Assembly: GCF_947259345.1 (NCBI RefSeq)
Contig: NZ_CAMYLS010000008.1
Location: 1-64,000, forward strand
Direction: 5' to 3'
From: an uncultured Maricaulis sp.
GTDB taxonomy: Bacteria > Pseudomonadota > Alphaproteobacteria > Caulobacterales > Maricaulaceae
DNA length: 64,000 bases
The first letter of the stretch is position 1. Each line of letters starts with the position of its first letter. Under the pieces are notes generated by a model, which saw only the letters and a program-made list of their open reading frames with translations, ran no database searches and was not told where the DNA came from. Positions 1 through 9,386 of this stretch are shown one piece after another. Both the position numbers and the translations under genes were made by a program.

Positions 1-247
1 CCCGCTTGCGGAGTTTTCCCGGGCTGTCTCCACCCCGATTCCAATGCGCCAGGTAGATGGGGTCGGTCGTTTAGTGCCCCGCGACCCGGTCGCACGCCCT
101 GCCGGAGCATCGGGATGTCATCCCCGAGGCGCAGACAGGCTCCGCTCGTTTCCGGGCACAAGTGACAGGGCCCGTGCCTCCCATCCCGAAAACCACGGGT
201 ATTATCGCTTGAGGTGGAGGGGGTGGGGATAAGTTTTTGACTTTTTC

Positions 248-373
248 GCCCCACACACCGTCATCCCGGCGCAGGCCGGGACCCAGTCTGCGACGCAAGC
301 TATTGCCAAGATTGGGAAATCCGCGCCTGCGAGACTGGGTCCTGACTTTCGTCAGGATGACGGTGTGTGGGGC
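248..373. repeat. Intergenic inverted-repeat element, copy 1
   Basis: Two arms of about 45 bases face each other. The left arm (248-292) carries the CACACACCGTCATCC and GGACCCAGTCT blocks, and the right arm (about 329-373) carries their reverse complements. Each arm also contains its own small hairpin: CCCGGC..GCCGGG on the left and CCTGAC..GTCAGG on the right. The same family recurs at 58102-58209. No coding potential is seen inside. It could be a non-autonomous mobile element or a REP-like transcription-end structure. Confidence 0.75.
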
Positions 374-525
374 GGAGGGCGGGGGATAAGCGTTCAGGAT
401 GGGCGGCAGGGTCCACAGGCCGGTCGCGTGGGCTTTTTCTCCGCACATCGTGGGGCGGGGGTCTCGGTAAGCGGAAATTGGCGGGGATTGCGCTGTCGGC
501 GCGGGTCGATGAGGGGCATTGGTGA

Positions 526-627
526 AAAACGGTGTGTGTCCCCGGAGATTTCGGCGACACCTTCTATGCGGGCTATTTCCGTGACCCGAACGGCAACAAG
601 CTGAATGTGTCCTGTATGGGCGGCTAA
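526..627 (+). pseudogene. C-terminal remnant of a VOC/glyoxalase-family protein
   Basis: The frame ending at the TAA at 625-627 reads ...GDFGDTFYAGYFRDPNGNKLNV.. and so matches the last strand and metal-site end of glyoxalase/bleomycin-resistance (VOC) proteins, where an F.RDP.GN.. signature sits near the C-terminus. A TGA at 523-525 closes the frame upstream, and no start or N-terminal half is recognisable between the repeat at 248-373 and this point. Only about 33 codons remain, so it is read as a decayed gene end. It lies directly downstream of the inverted-repeat element, which may have cut the gene. Confidence is moderate because the fragment is short. Confidence 0.55.
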
Positions 628-651
628 GCTGCGGGACCGATGCAGACGGAC

Positions 652-674
652 CTTCCCCCGCCCGGCGGGGGAAG
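652..674. repeat. 23-base palindrome (CTTCCCCCGCC / GGCGGGGGAAG)
   Basis: Eleven-base perfect arms surround a single central base, with no T-tract after it. The sequence lies between the VOC remnant and the next gene. Palindromes of this kind (CCTTC..GGGGAAGG followed by GTGGCC) are common intergenic repeats in alphaproteobacteria, so I read it as a repeat rather than a specific terminator. The remaining sequence to 839 shows nothing else. Confidence 0.5.
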
Positions 675-839
675 TGGCCCTCCGAGGCCAAGGCGTAGGA
701 CGGACGATGGGGGGGCGGCAGACGAGACAAATCTCGCGTCTCTCCCCCATACCTGCCGAGCGATCGCCCGCGACCGGTCGTCCCGAATCTGCGATGGACG
801 CCGAGTGTGCATTTGGCTAGGCTGCCATCAGAGGTGGCT

Positions 840-1295
840 ATGACTGAAGCAAGAAGCAGGGTGGCGCGCAGCGCGCTGGGCGCGATCATTTTCGTGGTGG
901 TGATGGCCGTGCCCGTCTGGGCCAAGGTCGTGACCGGACAGGATCCGGCCGGGGCGCTCTTCAGCTGGTTCACGCCGCTGGCGTTCGGACTGGCCCTCTT
1001 GCCAACCTATAAAGGCCTAGCGCGCCTCATCTTGTGGAGCTTCGCCTTTGTTACCGTCCTGACCCACGTCACGGTCTTTGCTCTGGCATTCGGGATGACC
1101 GTCTTTGTCGCGCCTGAGTTTTCCCTTGGTCATTATGTGGGTGAAATCGGGACCGGATTTGGCGGTCTGATCCAGATCGCTTGCGCGCTCTTTGTTGTGC
1201 CTGTCCTGCTGGCCCGGGACCGACGCCCGTCATCGCTCCCGGAATTCCCTGACAGCCTGACCGGGCGCTTCGAGCGACAAGCTGATGCCGGGTAG
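840..1295 (+). CDS. Small predicted inner-membrane protein, unknown function
   Basis: A protein of 151 residues with four hydrophobic stretches: about residues 11-29 (ending VPVWA), 40-55, 62-85 and 102-120. It therefore looks like a four-helix inner-membrane protein. The tail is polar (RDRRPSSLPEF..). The ATG at 840 follows an AGAGGTGG-like ribosome site; an upstream ATG at 807 would add eleven residues without a better site. I do not recognise the family. It stands alone between repeat-rich DNA and the thyA leader. The reading frame is plausible because codon third positions are GC-rich and the hydrophobic pattern is regular. Confidence 0.65.
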   Translation: MTEARSRVARSALGAIIFVVVMAVPVWAKVVTGQDPAGALFSWFTPLAFGLALLPTYKGLARLILWSFAFVTVLTHVTVFALAFGMTVFVAPEFSLGHYVGEIGTGFGGLIQIACALFVVPVLLARDRRPSSLPEFPDSLTGRFERQADAG

Positions 1296-1632
1296 AGGCG
1301 TCGGAAGCAGGGTTGACCGGAACACGGCCTTCTCTTGGCAATCGAATTATGGTTGAGCGTGCGCCGAAGCGCCACGTGAATGGCCTGTTTCGCGTCACAC
1401 TCTCTACTCCCCCAGGCGAAGACCCGGGTCCCATGAGACCATCCGCAAAGTGATGGGCCCCCGGGAAAGCGGAGGCATTGCCGTCAGGCAGGCTACCCGC
1501 CACCCCGCACCCAATTCACCGCAGCGCCACCAAGCACTTGCCGCGACTATCCCCGGCTGATCTGGCCTCGCTGGTTCAACCCGGCTGACTTCCCTGGCAT
1601 GCTGCGGGCGGCAGAATCACCGGGAGAGCGAC
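1296..1632. other. Intergenic gap upstream of thyA
   Basis: 337 bases without a supported gene. The only structure seen is a pair of inverted CCCGGG/ATGGG blocks (1423-1434 against 1453-1465) that could form an imperfect hairpin without a T-tract. A GGGAGAG ribosome site precedes thyA near 1621-1627. No promoter motif is clear enough to name. Confidence 0.5.
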
Positions 1633-2490
<858 letters not shown>

Positions 2491-2501
2491 GGGCGGCGGG
2501 C

Positions 2502-2840
2502 ATGTCCGGACCGCTCGACGCGCTGGCCGACAGGATCGTCCGGGTCTCCGACATCTATGCCGAACATTTCGGGATTGATCGCTCGGGCGACTGGCCGCTT
2601 CTGAAACTCCAGGAGGAGATCGGTGAGTTGACCCAGGCCTATCTCACCACCACCGGCCGCACCCGCCGTCCCGCCGACGAAGCGGCGCGCGAACAGCTGG
2701 CGCTGGAAATGGCCGACGCGCTGGGCATGCTGCTGATTATGGCCAAGGCCGAAGGCATCGATATGGATCAGGCCATGCAGGACAAATGGCTGCACTGGCT
2801 GGAACGCGACAGTGCCGTGATGGAAGTGGGCGAGGGCTGA
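2502..2840 (+). CDS. MazG-like nucleotide pyrophosphohydrolase
   Basis: A protein of 112 residues with the all-alpha NTP pyrophosphatase signature: KLQEEIGELTQA (EExxE-type metal site, about residues 35-46) and EMADALGMLL (ExxD, about residues 70-79). Members hydrolyse (d)NTPs to monophosphates. Which nucleotide is used cannot be read from the sequence. The start lies 11 bases after the thyA stop, so it is probably co-transcribed and may trim nucleotides feeding thymidylate synthesis. The single-domain length fits MazG-like or phosphoribosyl-ATP pyrophosphatase-like proteins; the hisE function is unlikely away from his genes. Confidence 0.8.
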   Translation: MSGPLDALADRIVRVSDIYAEHFGIDRSGDWPLLKLQEEIGELTQAYLTTTGRTRRPADEAAREQLALEMADALGMLLIMAKAEGIDMDQAMQDKWLHWLERDSAVMEVGEG

Positions 2841-2859
2841 GCTGTCAGTCGATTAGGTC

Positions 2860-3627
2860 ATGAAGCATGGGCAGTGCAAGTACTGTTTGAAAAAGGCCGA
2901 ACTATGCGTTTCGCATGCCATACCGAATGCTTATTTCCGCAAAATGTTCAGAATGGATGGTGGAAACGCGATACATCTAACAGATGGGCCCGACAAAAAT
3001 AAAAAGACCCAGGACTCAGGCTCAGATTACTTGCTGTGCGAGCAGTGTGAGGATGCGTTCAATGCGGAGTTTGATCGACCTGCCATCAGCTTCCTCAAAA
3101 AGTACCGAACGCAAATTTCAAGTACCGGTCACCGAGGTATTTACCCAATTAGAAATTTATTCCAATTCGTTGTTTCCGTGATCTGGAGGGCGGCTGTTTC
3201 CAGAGCTTCACTTTACTCTCAAGTTCAGCTTTCTAGTGCCGATGAATTCAGAATACGCAGCGCACTATTTAACAGGAAGCAGCTGCGGAACGTGGCGTCA
3301 GTGTCCATTCGAAACCTATCAGATTCGACACCAAACGGATTCTCTGAGAGCGAGCTAGCTAACTTTATCCAACCTCCGGCGCGCTTCGATGGGATATCCA
3401 AGGGGAAGAATTATGCCCTTTATGCGATGATATTTGATGGTTTCGTGCTTACTATCCACTTGCCTAGATTACCTTATCCAAGGGGGCGTAAGCGAACCTT
3501 TGTTACGTCGGAACACCGGCGCGTGTTTGCAGCGGATTTCGATATCTTTAGCTATCCACCAATGCTGCAAGTGATGAGGTCAGCTTTCCAAAAGTACAAA
3601 GCTGGTCATCAGACATTCAAGGGCTGA
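2860..3627 (+). CDS. HNH-like zinc-binding protein, probable acquired gene
   Basis: A protein of 255 residues. The N-terminus has two cysteine pairs, C6-C9 (CKYC) and C60-C63 (CEQC), framing an SHAIP motif with His19. This resembles scattered uncharacterised proteins carrying C..C, SHxIP and LLCxxCE motifs, which look like degenerate HNH nucleases. No complete HNH catalytic triad is obvious. The gene is visibly richer in A+T than its neighbours, with many AAA, ATT, TTA and AGA codons, and it splits the thyA and folA block, so recent transfer is likely. It starts 19 bases after the MazG-like gene and ends 3 bases before folA, so it is transcribed with them. Function is unknown; a defence role would be a guess. 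Confidence 0.75.
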   Translation: MKHGQCKYCLKKAELCVSHAIPNAYFRKMFRMDGGNAIHLTDGPDKNKKTQDSGSDYLLCEQCEDAFNAEFDRPAISFLKKYRTQISSTGHRGIYPIRNLFQFVVSVIWRAAVSRASLYSQVQLSSADEFRIRSALFNRKQLRNVASVSIRNLSDSTPNGFSESELANFIQPPARFDGISKGKNYALYAMIFDGFVLTIHLPRLPYPRGRKRTFVTSEHRRVFAADFDIFSYPPMLQVMRSAFQKYKAGHQTFKG

Positions 3628-3630
3628 GTC

Positions 3631-4152
3631 ATGGTCACCATCATTCCCAGGATCGCCTTCGTTGTGGCGCGCGGTGCCAATGGCGTCATTGGCGCGGACG
3701 GTGACCTGCCCTGGCGGCTGTCGTCTGACCTCCGGCGCTTCAAGGCGATCACCAGCGGCAAGCCGATTATCATGGGTCGCAAGACCTGGGAGAGCCTGCC
3801 GCGGCGACCGCTGCCGGGTCGGCTCAATATCGTCATTACGCGCCAGGCTGATTATCAGGCCGAGGGTGCCTGCGTGGTGCCGGATCCGGGCGAGGCCCTC
3901 AAGGCGGCGTTTGACCAGGCCCGGCAGGACGGTGTCGACGAGGTCTGTGTGATCGGAGGTGCGCAGATTTACGGCGCGATGATGAATTTGGCCGAACGAC
4001 TCTATCTCACCGAGGTCGAGGCCAGCCCGCCAGGTGATGCCCGCCTGCCGGAGATCATCGAAAGCGAGTGGCACGAGGTGGCGCGCGAAGCGCATCCGGC
4101 CGGCGAGCGCGATGACCATGCCTTTGTTCTGCGCACACTCGAGCGCGCCTGA
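3631..4152 (+). CDS. folA: Dihydrofolate reductase
   Basis: Reduces dihydrofolate to tetrahydrofolate with NADPH. The 173-residue length is normal. Visible motifs are the N-terminal VVARGANGVIGADGDLPWRL substrate/Met20-loop region, the NADPH-binding IIMGRKTWESLP segment, the LPGRLNIVITR strand and the VIGGAQIY signature. The ATG at 3631 lies 3 bases after the stop of the AT-rich HNH-like gene. With thyA two genes upstream it completes the thymidylate cycle. Nothing looks damaged. Confidence 0.97.
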   Translation: MVTIIPRIAFVVARGANGVIGADGDLPWRLSSDLRRFKAITSGKPIIMGRKTWESLPRRPLPGRLNIVITRQADYQAEGACVVPDPGEALKAAFDQARQDGVDEVCVIGGAQIYGAMMNLAERLYLTEVEASPPGDARLPEIIESEWHEVAREAHPAGERDDHAFVLRTLERA

Positions 4153-4276
4153 CACAGGGTGCTCGCGCGGCAAAGGGGGGATGCGCTGCTGCGCCGTCCC
4201 GTCCGATTACCCTTGAACCGCAACGCGCATACGTTCATTTAGGGCACAACGGAAATTGAGAGGATCGATCCAGCAC

Positions 4277-5428
4277 ATGCCGTGGAACGACAATCAGGGT
4301 GGAGGCGGCGGAGGCCCATGGGGCTCCGGCGGAAACAATAATAACGGCCAGAACCCGTGGGGACAGCGTCCCCAGGGTGGTGGCGGACCGGACGGTCCCG
4401 ATCTCGACGAGGTCGTCCGCGACATGCAGCGCAAGATTCGCGGCATGTTTGGCGGCGGCGGCGGCTCCGGCAAGGATGGCGGCTCTGGCGGCGGCAAGGG
4501 TGCCGGCGCGTTCGGCTTCGGCCTGATCCTGCTCATTCTGGTCGGTGTCTGGTTCATCATGCCGGGCTCCGGCTGGTATCAGGTTGGCCCGAACCAGGCC
4601 GGTGTTGTGCTGCGCTTTGGCGAGTACAGCCGTACGACAACTCCGGGCTTCCACTTCAAACTGCCCAGCCCGATCGAAACCGTGATGCTGCCGGAAGTGA
4701 CCACGACCAACTCGATCACGATCGGTCAGGGTCCGGCCGGTCAGATGCTGACCCGGGACGAGAATATCGTCGATATCGATTTCGCCGTGCAGTGGCGTGT
4801 TGATCTGGGTTACCAGGAAGGCGTTCGCGACTTTCTCTTCAATGTCCGCGATCCGGAAGGCACGGTTGCCGATGTTGCCGAAAGCGCGATGCGTGAAGTT
4901 GTCGGCACCTCCGACCTGCAATTCATCATTACCGAAGGCCGCGCTGAAGTTTCCCGGCAGACGCGTGAAATTCTGCAGGAAACACTGAACGAGTACGAAG
5001 CCGGGATTGAAATCCTGCAGGTCAACTTGCGGAACGCGCAACCGCCAGAGCGCGTGATCGACGCCTTCCGTGGTGTCGACATTGCCCAGCAGGAAGCCGA
5101 GCGGGCCCAGCTGAACGCGACGGCCCACGCCAACCGGGTTATCCCCGAGGCACGGGGTGTTGCAGCTCAACTGACCCAACAGGCTGAAGCCTATCGTGAC
5201 AGCGTGATCGCCGAAGCCCAGGGTAATGCCGACCGTTTCGTGGCGATCTATGAGGAGTATGCGCGCGCACCGGATGTCACCCGTCGCCGCATGTATCTGG
5301 AAACCATGGAGCGTGTGCTGGGGAGTTCCGAACTCATCATCCTCGACGGTGAGGCAGGTGCGCTGCCCTATCTGCCGCTTGATCAGCTTGGTCAGAACCG
5401 GGTCCGTACCCAAGGAGGCAACCAATGA
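4277..5428 (+). CDS. hflK: HflK, SPFH-family regulator of FtsH
   Basis: Membrane partner of HflC; the pair assembles around the FtsH protease and modulates its turnover of membrane proteins. A Gly/Asn/Pro-rich N-terminus (about residues 1-70) typical of HflK is followed by one transmembrane segment (GFGLILLILVGVWFIMPG) and the SPFH/band-7 domain (WYQVGPNQAGVVLRFGE onward), then an Ala/Glu/Gln-rich helix near residues 280-330. The ATG at 4277 (MPWNDNQ, the usual HflK start) is preferred over a TTG at 4256; GAGAGGA lies upstream. The stop overlaps the hflC start by 4 bases, which indicates translational coupling. Confidence 0.96.
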   Translation: MPWNDNQGGGGGGPWGSGGNNNNGQNPWGQRPQGGGGPDGPDLDEVVRDMQRKIRGMFGGGGGSGKDGGSGGGKGAGAFGFGLILLILVGVWFIMPGSGWYQVGPNQAGVVLRFGEYSRTTTPGFHFKLPSPIETVMLPEVTTTNSITIGQGPAGQMLTRDENIVDIDFAVQWRVDLGYQEGVRDFLFNVRDPEGTVADVAESAMREVVGTSDLQFIITEGRAEVSRQTREILQETLNEYEAGIEILQVNLRNAQPPERVIDAFRGVDIAQQEAERAQLNATAHANRVIPEARGVAAQLTQQAEAYRDSVIAEAQGNADRFVAIYEEYARAPDVTRRRMYLETMERVLGSSELIILDGEAGALPYLPLDQLGQNRVRTQGGNQ

Positions 5429-6303
5429 TTCGCACACTGGGAATCATCATTCTCGTCGTCGCCGTCTTTGTCGGCCTCCAGAGTGTCTACACGGTCTCGG
5501 AAACTGAACAGGCGCTGATCCTGCGTCTCGGCGAGCCGGTGGATGCGGTCAATGAATCCGCCGAGCCGGATCCCGGGCTGCATTTCAAGCCGCCCTTCAT
5601 CATGGACGTCCTGATTTTCGACAAGCGGAATCTGGAACTCGATCTGGATGCCGAGGAAATCCTTGCCTCCGATCAGGAACGTCTGATCGTCGACGCTTTC
5701 TTGCGCTACCGGATCACGGATCCGCTGCGCTTCTACCAGACCTTCCGTGACGAGCGCGGGGCGCGGGTGCGCCTCGAGCAGATCATGGATGACAGTTTGC
5801 GCGGCGTGATCGCGTCCATCCCGTCCTCTGATGTGATCTCTGGTCAGCGTGCCGAACTGATGACACGGGTCCAGGCGGCGGTTGAGGCTCAGGTCCTCAC
5901 CGGAAGCTTTGGCATCGAGGTCATCGATGTGCGCATCCTGCGAGCCGACCTGCCGTCGCAGATCGCGGACAACGTCTTCGAGCGCATGCGCTCCGAGCGT
6001 GAACAGGAAGCCGCCCGGATCCGGGCCGAGGGTGAGCAGCGCGCGACCGAGATTCGCGCCGACGCTGATCGCCAGGCCTCGATCATCGAAGCCCAGGCTC
6101 GCGCGGACTCCCAGCGCCTGCGCGGTGAAGGTGATGCGCGTCAGAACCAGATCTACGCACAGGCCTATAATCGCGACATGGAGTTCTTCGCCTTCTATCG
6201 CTCCATGCTCGCCTATGAGCAGGCGGTCCAGGAAGGCACGCCGATCGTGATTCCGCCGGACTCGGAATTCTTCCGCTATTTCCGCAGCGAGACCGGCGAA
6301 TAG
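5425..6303 (+). CDS. hflC: HflC, SPFH-family regulator of FtsH
   Basis: 292 residues. An N-terminal anchor (LGIIILVVAVFVGLQSVYTV) is followed by a band-7/SPFH domain (ETEQALILRLGEP) and the heptad-like Ala/Arg/Glu-rich helix (SEREQEAARIRAEGEQ), ending in FFAFYRSMLAYEQA and a short C-terminal tail, all normal for HflC. It is coupled to hflK through an ATGA overlap. A GC-rich hairpin at 6331-6365 follows and probably ends the transcript before the protease gene. Confidence 0.96.
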   Translation: MIRTLGIIILVVAVFVGLQSVYTVSETEQALILRLGEPVDAVNESAEPDPGLHFKPPFIMDVLIFDKRNLELDLDAEEILASDQERLIVDAFLRYRITDPLRFYQTFRDERGARVRLEQIMDDSLRGVIASIPSSDVISGQRAELMTRVQAAVEAQVLTGSFGIEVIDVRILRADLPSQIADNVFERMRSEREQEAARIRAEGEQRATEIRADADRQASIIEAQARADSQRLRGEGDARQNQIYAQAYNRDMEFFAFYRSMLAYEQAVQEGTPIVIPPDSEFFRYFRSETGE

Positions 6304-6330
6304 TCGAGAGCTGACGGATATCTGGCAGGG

Positions 6331-6371
6331 CAGGGCCCGGTACCGCGCAGGCGGGCCGGGCCCTGTTCGTT
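6331..6371 (+). terminator. Probable terminator after hflKC
   Basis: CAGGGCCCGG (6331-6340) and CCGGGCCCTG (6356-6365) form a perfect 10-bp stem with a 15-base loop, followed by a short T-rich stretch (TTCGTT). It lies 28 bases after the hflC stop. The weak T-tract leaves some doubt whether it acts without help. Confidence 0.6.
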
Positions 6372-6550
6372 CCGGGGCCTGGCAGGAATCATCGCCGCGG
6401 GTGACGAAAGCGTCATGCGCATGACGATTGCGACACTGCGGTTGCGGTGAACCCTCGCGAAGCGGTATTCACCTTGTCAGGCTTGAACTTGCCCGGAATT
6501 TGCTTGGGCTTTTGGCAGCGACCCGACTTAACGATCCAGCACGGCGGACC

Positions 6551-7951
6551 ATGATGCAGCGTTTCCTTGTCCTAACGACTTTCCTGGCGTCTCTACTTTG
6601 CGTGGCTGTGACGCCCGCATTGCAAGCCCACCCGGCGCCGGACGGCTTCGCCGACCTGGCTGAGCGGCTATCGCCGGCTGTCGTGAATATTTCCGCTGCC
6701 CAGCGGCTGGACAGCGGCGACGGCCTCCCGGATTTCCCCGAAGGCTCGCCACTCGAGCGCTTCAACGACATTTTTGGCAATGCGCCGCGCATCGCCAATT
6801 CGCTCGGTTCGGGCTTCATTATCGATCCGTCCGGTCTGGTCGTGACCAATAATCACGTCATTGACGGTGCCGATGAGGTCGAGGTCGCGCTGCCTGATGG
6901 CCGTGTTTTCCGCGCCGAAGTTGTCGGAATCGACAGCGTCACTGATCTGGCTGTGCTGCGCATGGACGTCGATGAACCCATGCCTTTCGTGGCCTTTGCC
7001 GACAGTGACAGCGCCCGTGTTGGTGATTGGGTGATTGCGATCGGCAATCCCTTCGGCCTTGGCGGCACGCTGACGGCGGGCGTGGTTTCGGCACGCGGTC
7101 GTGAGGCCGGCGGACGCTATGACGACTATATCCAGACCGATGTCGCCATCAATACGGGCAATTCCGGGGGGCCGCTCTTCAACATGGATGGTGAAGTTGT
7201 GGGTGTGAACACGCTCATCCTGTCGCCGACCGGTGCCAGTGTTGGTATCTCCCTGTCCATCCCGTCCAATCTCGCGGAGATCGTGGTCAATCAATTGGTT
7301 GAGTTCGGCGAAACCCGCCGGGGCTGGCTGGGTGTATCGGTTCTGCGTGTGACGCCGGAGATGGCAGAAAGCTTCGAGCTCGCAACACCTTATGGCGCGA
7401 TTGTCTCGCGCATCGAGGAAGATGGTCCGGCTGCCGGAAGCGGGCTGCGCAATGGCGATCTCGTTTTGCAGTTCGACGGTCGCCGCGTGCGCGACAGCCG
7501 GTCTTTCCCGCGTATGGTCGCCGAGACCGAGATCGGCCGTGAGGTCGAACTCGACATCATTCGGCGTGACCGGCCGATGACCGTGTCTGTCACCATCGGT
7601 GAACTCTCCGAAGGTGATGATGACGGCGCCACCGCCAATGCCGAAGTCGTGGCGCCGACACCGGCCAATGGCAATGAAATCATGGGCATGACTTTCGGGA
7701 CGCTGGACACGGCGTCGCGCCGGCGTTTCCGCGTCCATCCCGATGCCGAAGGTGTGCTGGTGACCGAGGTCGATGCGACCAGCGATGCGGCCGGCAAGGT
7801 CCGTCCGGGTGATGTGATCGAGGAAGTCGAATTCACGCGTGTCGACAGTGTCGCCGCGATCCGCGAAATCGTGGATGGCCATGGCGGCGGCCCGGTTCGC
7901 TTCCAGATCAATCGCGGCGGGCAATACGTGCTGCAGTCAATCCGGCCGTGA
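6551..7951 (+). CDS. Periplasmic serine protease of the DegP/HtrA family
   Basis: Exported trypsin-like protease/chaperone that clears misfolded envelope proteins. 466 residues: signal peptide (residues 1-26, ending ALQA), protease domain with catalytic His102 (TNNHVID), Asp132 (VTDLAVL) and Ser205 (TGNSGGPLF), then two PDZ domains (about 285-370 and 385-460). The ATG at 6551 gives the signal peptide; an upstream frame opening at 6428 would bury it behind 41 residues. Order after hflKC matches the common alphaproteobacterial hflK-hflC-degP arrangement. The symbol is left blank because degP and degQ/mucD paralogues cannot be separated here. The stop overlaps the miaA GTG. Confidence 0.93.
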   Translation: MMQRFLVLTTFLASLLCVAVTPALQAHPAPDGFADLAERLSPAVVNISAAQRLDSGDGLPDFPEGSPLERFNDIFGNAPRIANSLGSGFIIDPSGLVVTNNHVIDGADEVEVALPDGRVFRAEVVGIDSVTDLAVLRMDVDEPMPFVAFADSDSARVGDWVIAIGNPFGLGGTLTAGVVSARGREAGGRYDDYIQTDVAINTGNSGGPLFNMDGEVVGVNTLILSPTGASVGISLSIPSNLAEIVVNQLVEFGETRRGWLGVSVLRVTPEMAESFELATPYGAIVSRIEEDGPAAGSGLRNGDLVLQFDGRRVRDSRSFPRMVAETEIGREVELDIIRRDRPMTVSVTIGELSEGDDDGATANAEVVAPTPANGNEIMGMTFGTLDTASRRRFRVHPDAEGVLVTEVDATSDAAGKVRPGDVIEEVEFTRVDSVAAIREIVDGHGGGPVRFQINRGGQYVLQSIRP

Positions 7952-8874
7952 CGCCCTGCCTGCTGATTGCGGGCCCAACGGCGGCGGGCAAGACCGCGCT
8001 CTCGCTGGCAGCCGCGGAATCGCTCGGCGGGGAGATCATCAACGCCGATTCCATGCAGGTCTATGATGGCTTGCCCCTGATCACGGCCCAGCCCGATGCC
8101 CACGAGCGGGCGCAGGCGCCACACCATCTCTTCGGCACCATCGATCCGGCCGTGCGCTATTCGGTCGGGGAGTGGACGCGCGATGTGCTGGCCCTGATCG
8201 GCGCGTGTCGGGCACGGGGCCGGGTGCCGATACTGGTGGGCGGTACCGGTCTGTACTTCAACGCGCTGGTACGCGGTCTGGCTGCGGTGCCGGAGATCAG
8301 CGACGCCACTCGCAAACATGTCGCCAACATGCTGGACGCGGCCGGCCTGTCCGGCCTGCGCGCTGAAGCCCTGCGGCTTGACCCTGTGGCTGCAAGGCGC
8401 GTCGAGGCTGCGGACCGCCAGCGCCTGATGCGCATCGTCGAGGTCGCCATTGAGACCGGGCGTCCATTGAGCGCCTTCCAGGCCGATACGGTGGCGCCCC
8501 TGGTTGCGGGGACATGGCGCGGGATCGTCATCGAGCCGGATCGCGAGGCGCTCTACGCCAGGATTGATACCCGTTTCGACCGCATGCTCGATATGGGCGC
8601 GCTGGATGAGGTGGCCAACTTCGCCGCCCGCGGTCTCGATCCGGACCTGCCCGCCTGCAAAGCCCTTGGCGTGCCCCAGCTGATGGCGCATCTGCGCGGC
8701 GAGATGACATTCGACGAGGCAGTCGATCTCGCCAAGCGGGACAGTCGCCGCTACGCCAAACGGCAGGGGACATGGTTTCGTAATCAAGCGGCCAGCTGGG
8801 ATCGCATAACCTCCCTCGATCCGGTCACTGCCCGCGAGGCGCTGGCTGTCATGCTGGAGGGGGAAGCGACATGA
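7948..8874 (+). CDS. miaA: tRNA dimethylallyltransferase
   Basis: Adds the isopentenyl group to A37 of tRNAs reading UNN codons. 308 residues, with the P-loop GPTAAGKT (residues 9-16), the NADSMQVYDGLPLITAQP segment that positions the substrate, and GGTGLYF in the prenyl/tRNA domain; RRYAKRQGTWFRNQ near the C-terminus is the usual MiaA end motif. The start is GTG, overlapping the protease stop (GTGA). The end overlaps the next gene by ATGA, so degP-like, miaA and the small exported protein are probably one transcript. Confidence 0.97.
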   Translation: MTPCLLIAGPTAAGKTALSLAAAESLGGEIINADSMQVYDGLPLITAQPDAHERAQAPHHLFGTIDPAVRYSVGEWTRDVLALIGACRARGRVPILVGGTGLYFNALVRGLAAVPEISDATRKHVANMLDAAGLSGLRAEALRLDPVAARRVEAADRQRLMRIVEVAIETGRPLSAFQADTVAPLVAGTWRGIVIEPDREALYARIDTRFDRMLDMGALDEVANFAARGLDPDLPACKALGVPQLMAHLRGEMTFDEAVDLAKRDSRRYAKRQGTWFRNQAASWDRITSLDPVTAREALAVMLEGEAT

Positions 8875-9386
8875 AAACACTGATCACAAGTGCGAGCCTG
8901 GCCCTGGCCATGGTCCTTGCCGGACCAGTGCTGGCCCAGAGCCCGGCGGATACGGTTGCCGCTATCCTGCAGGCCGACCGCGACTTTGCTGCCATGGCCG
9001 CCGAAGAGGGGGCCGCCGCGGCCTTCGGACAATGGATGGATCCGACCGAGGGGCGCCTGGTCCGCGGCACGCCGGAGCCGGTCATCGGGACAGAGAATAT
9101 CGCTCCGCTCTACGCGGCTTTCACCGGCGATACCCTGCTTCACTGGGAGCCATCGGAAGGCTTTGCCGGGAGTGGCGATGATTTTGGCGTCACCTGGGGT
9201 GTCTGGAGCATTCATACCGATGGCGACAGCGCGTCCGCACCGGTGGCGCGCGGGACCTATGTCACGGTCTGGCACCGCAATGAAGACGGCAAGTGGCGCG
9301 GCCTGCTGGACATGGGCACGGAAGACCCGTCCTATCGGCCCGAGCCAGCCGGGAGTGAGTCGTCCGATGACGGTGGAGACGAGTGA
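8871..9386 (+). CDS. Exported small NTF2/SnoaL-like protein
   Basis: 171 residues with a clear signal peptide (MKTLITSASLALAMVLAGPVLAQS). The mature part (DTVAAILQADRDFAAMAAEEG..AFGQWMDPTEGRLVRG..) follows the pattern of DUF4440/SnoaL-like cone-fold proteins: an N-terminal helix, then strands ending TYVTVWHRNEDGKWRGLLDMG. The tail is acidic and low-complexity (SESSDDGGDE). No catalytic role can be assigned. It starts at an ATGA overlap with miaA, and its 3' end overlaps the start of the reductoisomerase-like gene by 20 bases. Confidence 0.75.
   Translation: MKTLITSASLALAMVLAGPVLAQSPADTVAAILQADRDFAAMAAEEGAAAAFGQWMDPTEGRLVRGTPEPVIGTENIAPLYAAFTGDTLLHWEPSEGFAGSGDDFGVTWGVWSIHTDGDSASAPVARGTYVTVWHRNEDGKWRGLLDMGTEDPSYRPEPAGSESSDDGGDE

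Noticed and set aside
71..973. 300-codon minus-strand frame across the left repeat region
   Set aside because: It runs through the palindromic element and the opposite strand of a membrane gene, with Pro/Arg/Ser-rich nonsense content.
1423..1465. CCCGGG hairpin before thyA as a terminator or riboswitch
   Set aside because: The arms are interrupted, the loop is long, no T-tract follows and no riboswitch core is recognised.
4212..6510. CTTGAA boxes upstream of hflK and the DegP-type gene as heat-shock promoters
   Set aside because: The boxes at 4212 and 6482 have no matching -10 element at the right distance.
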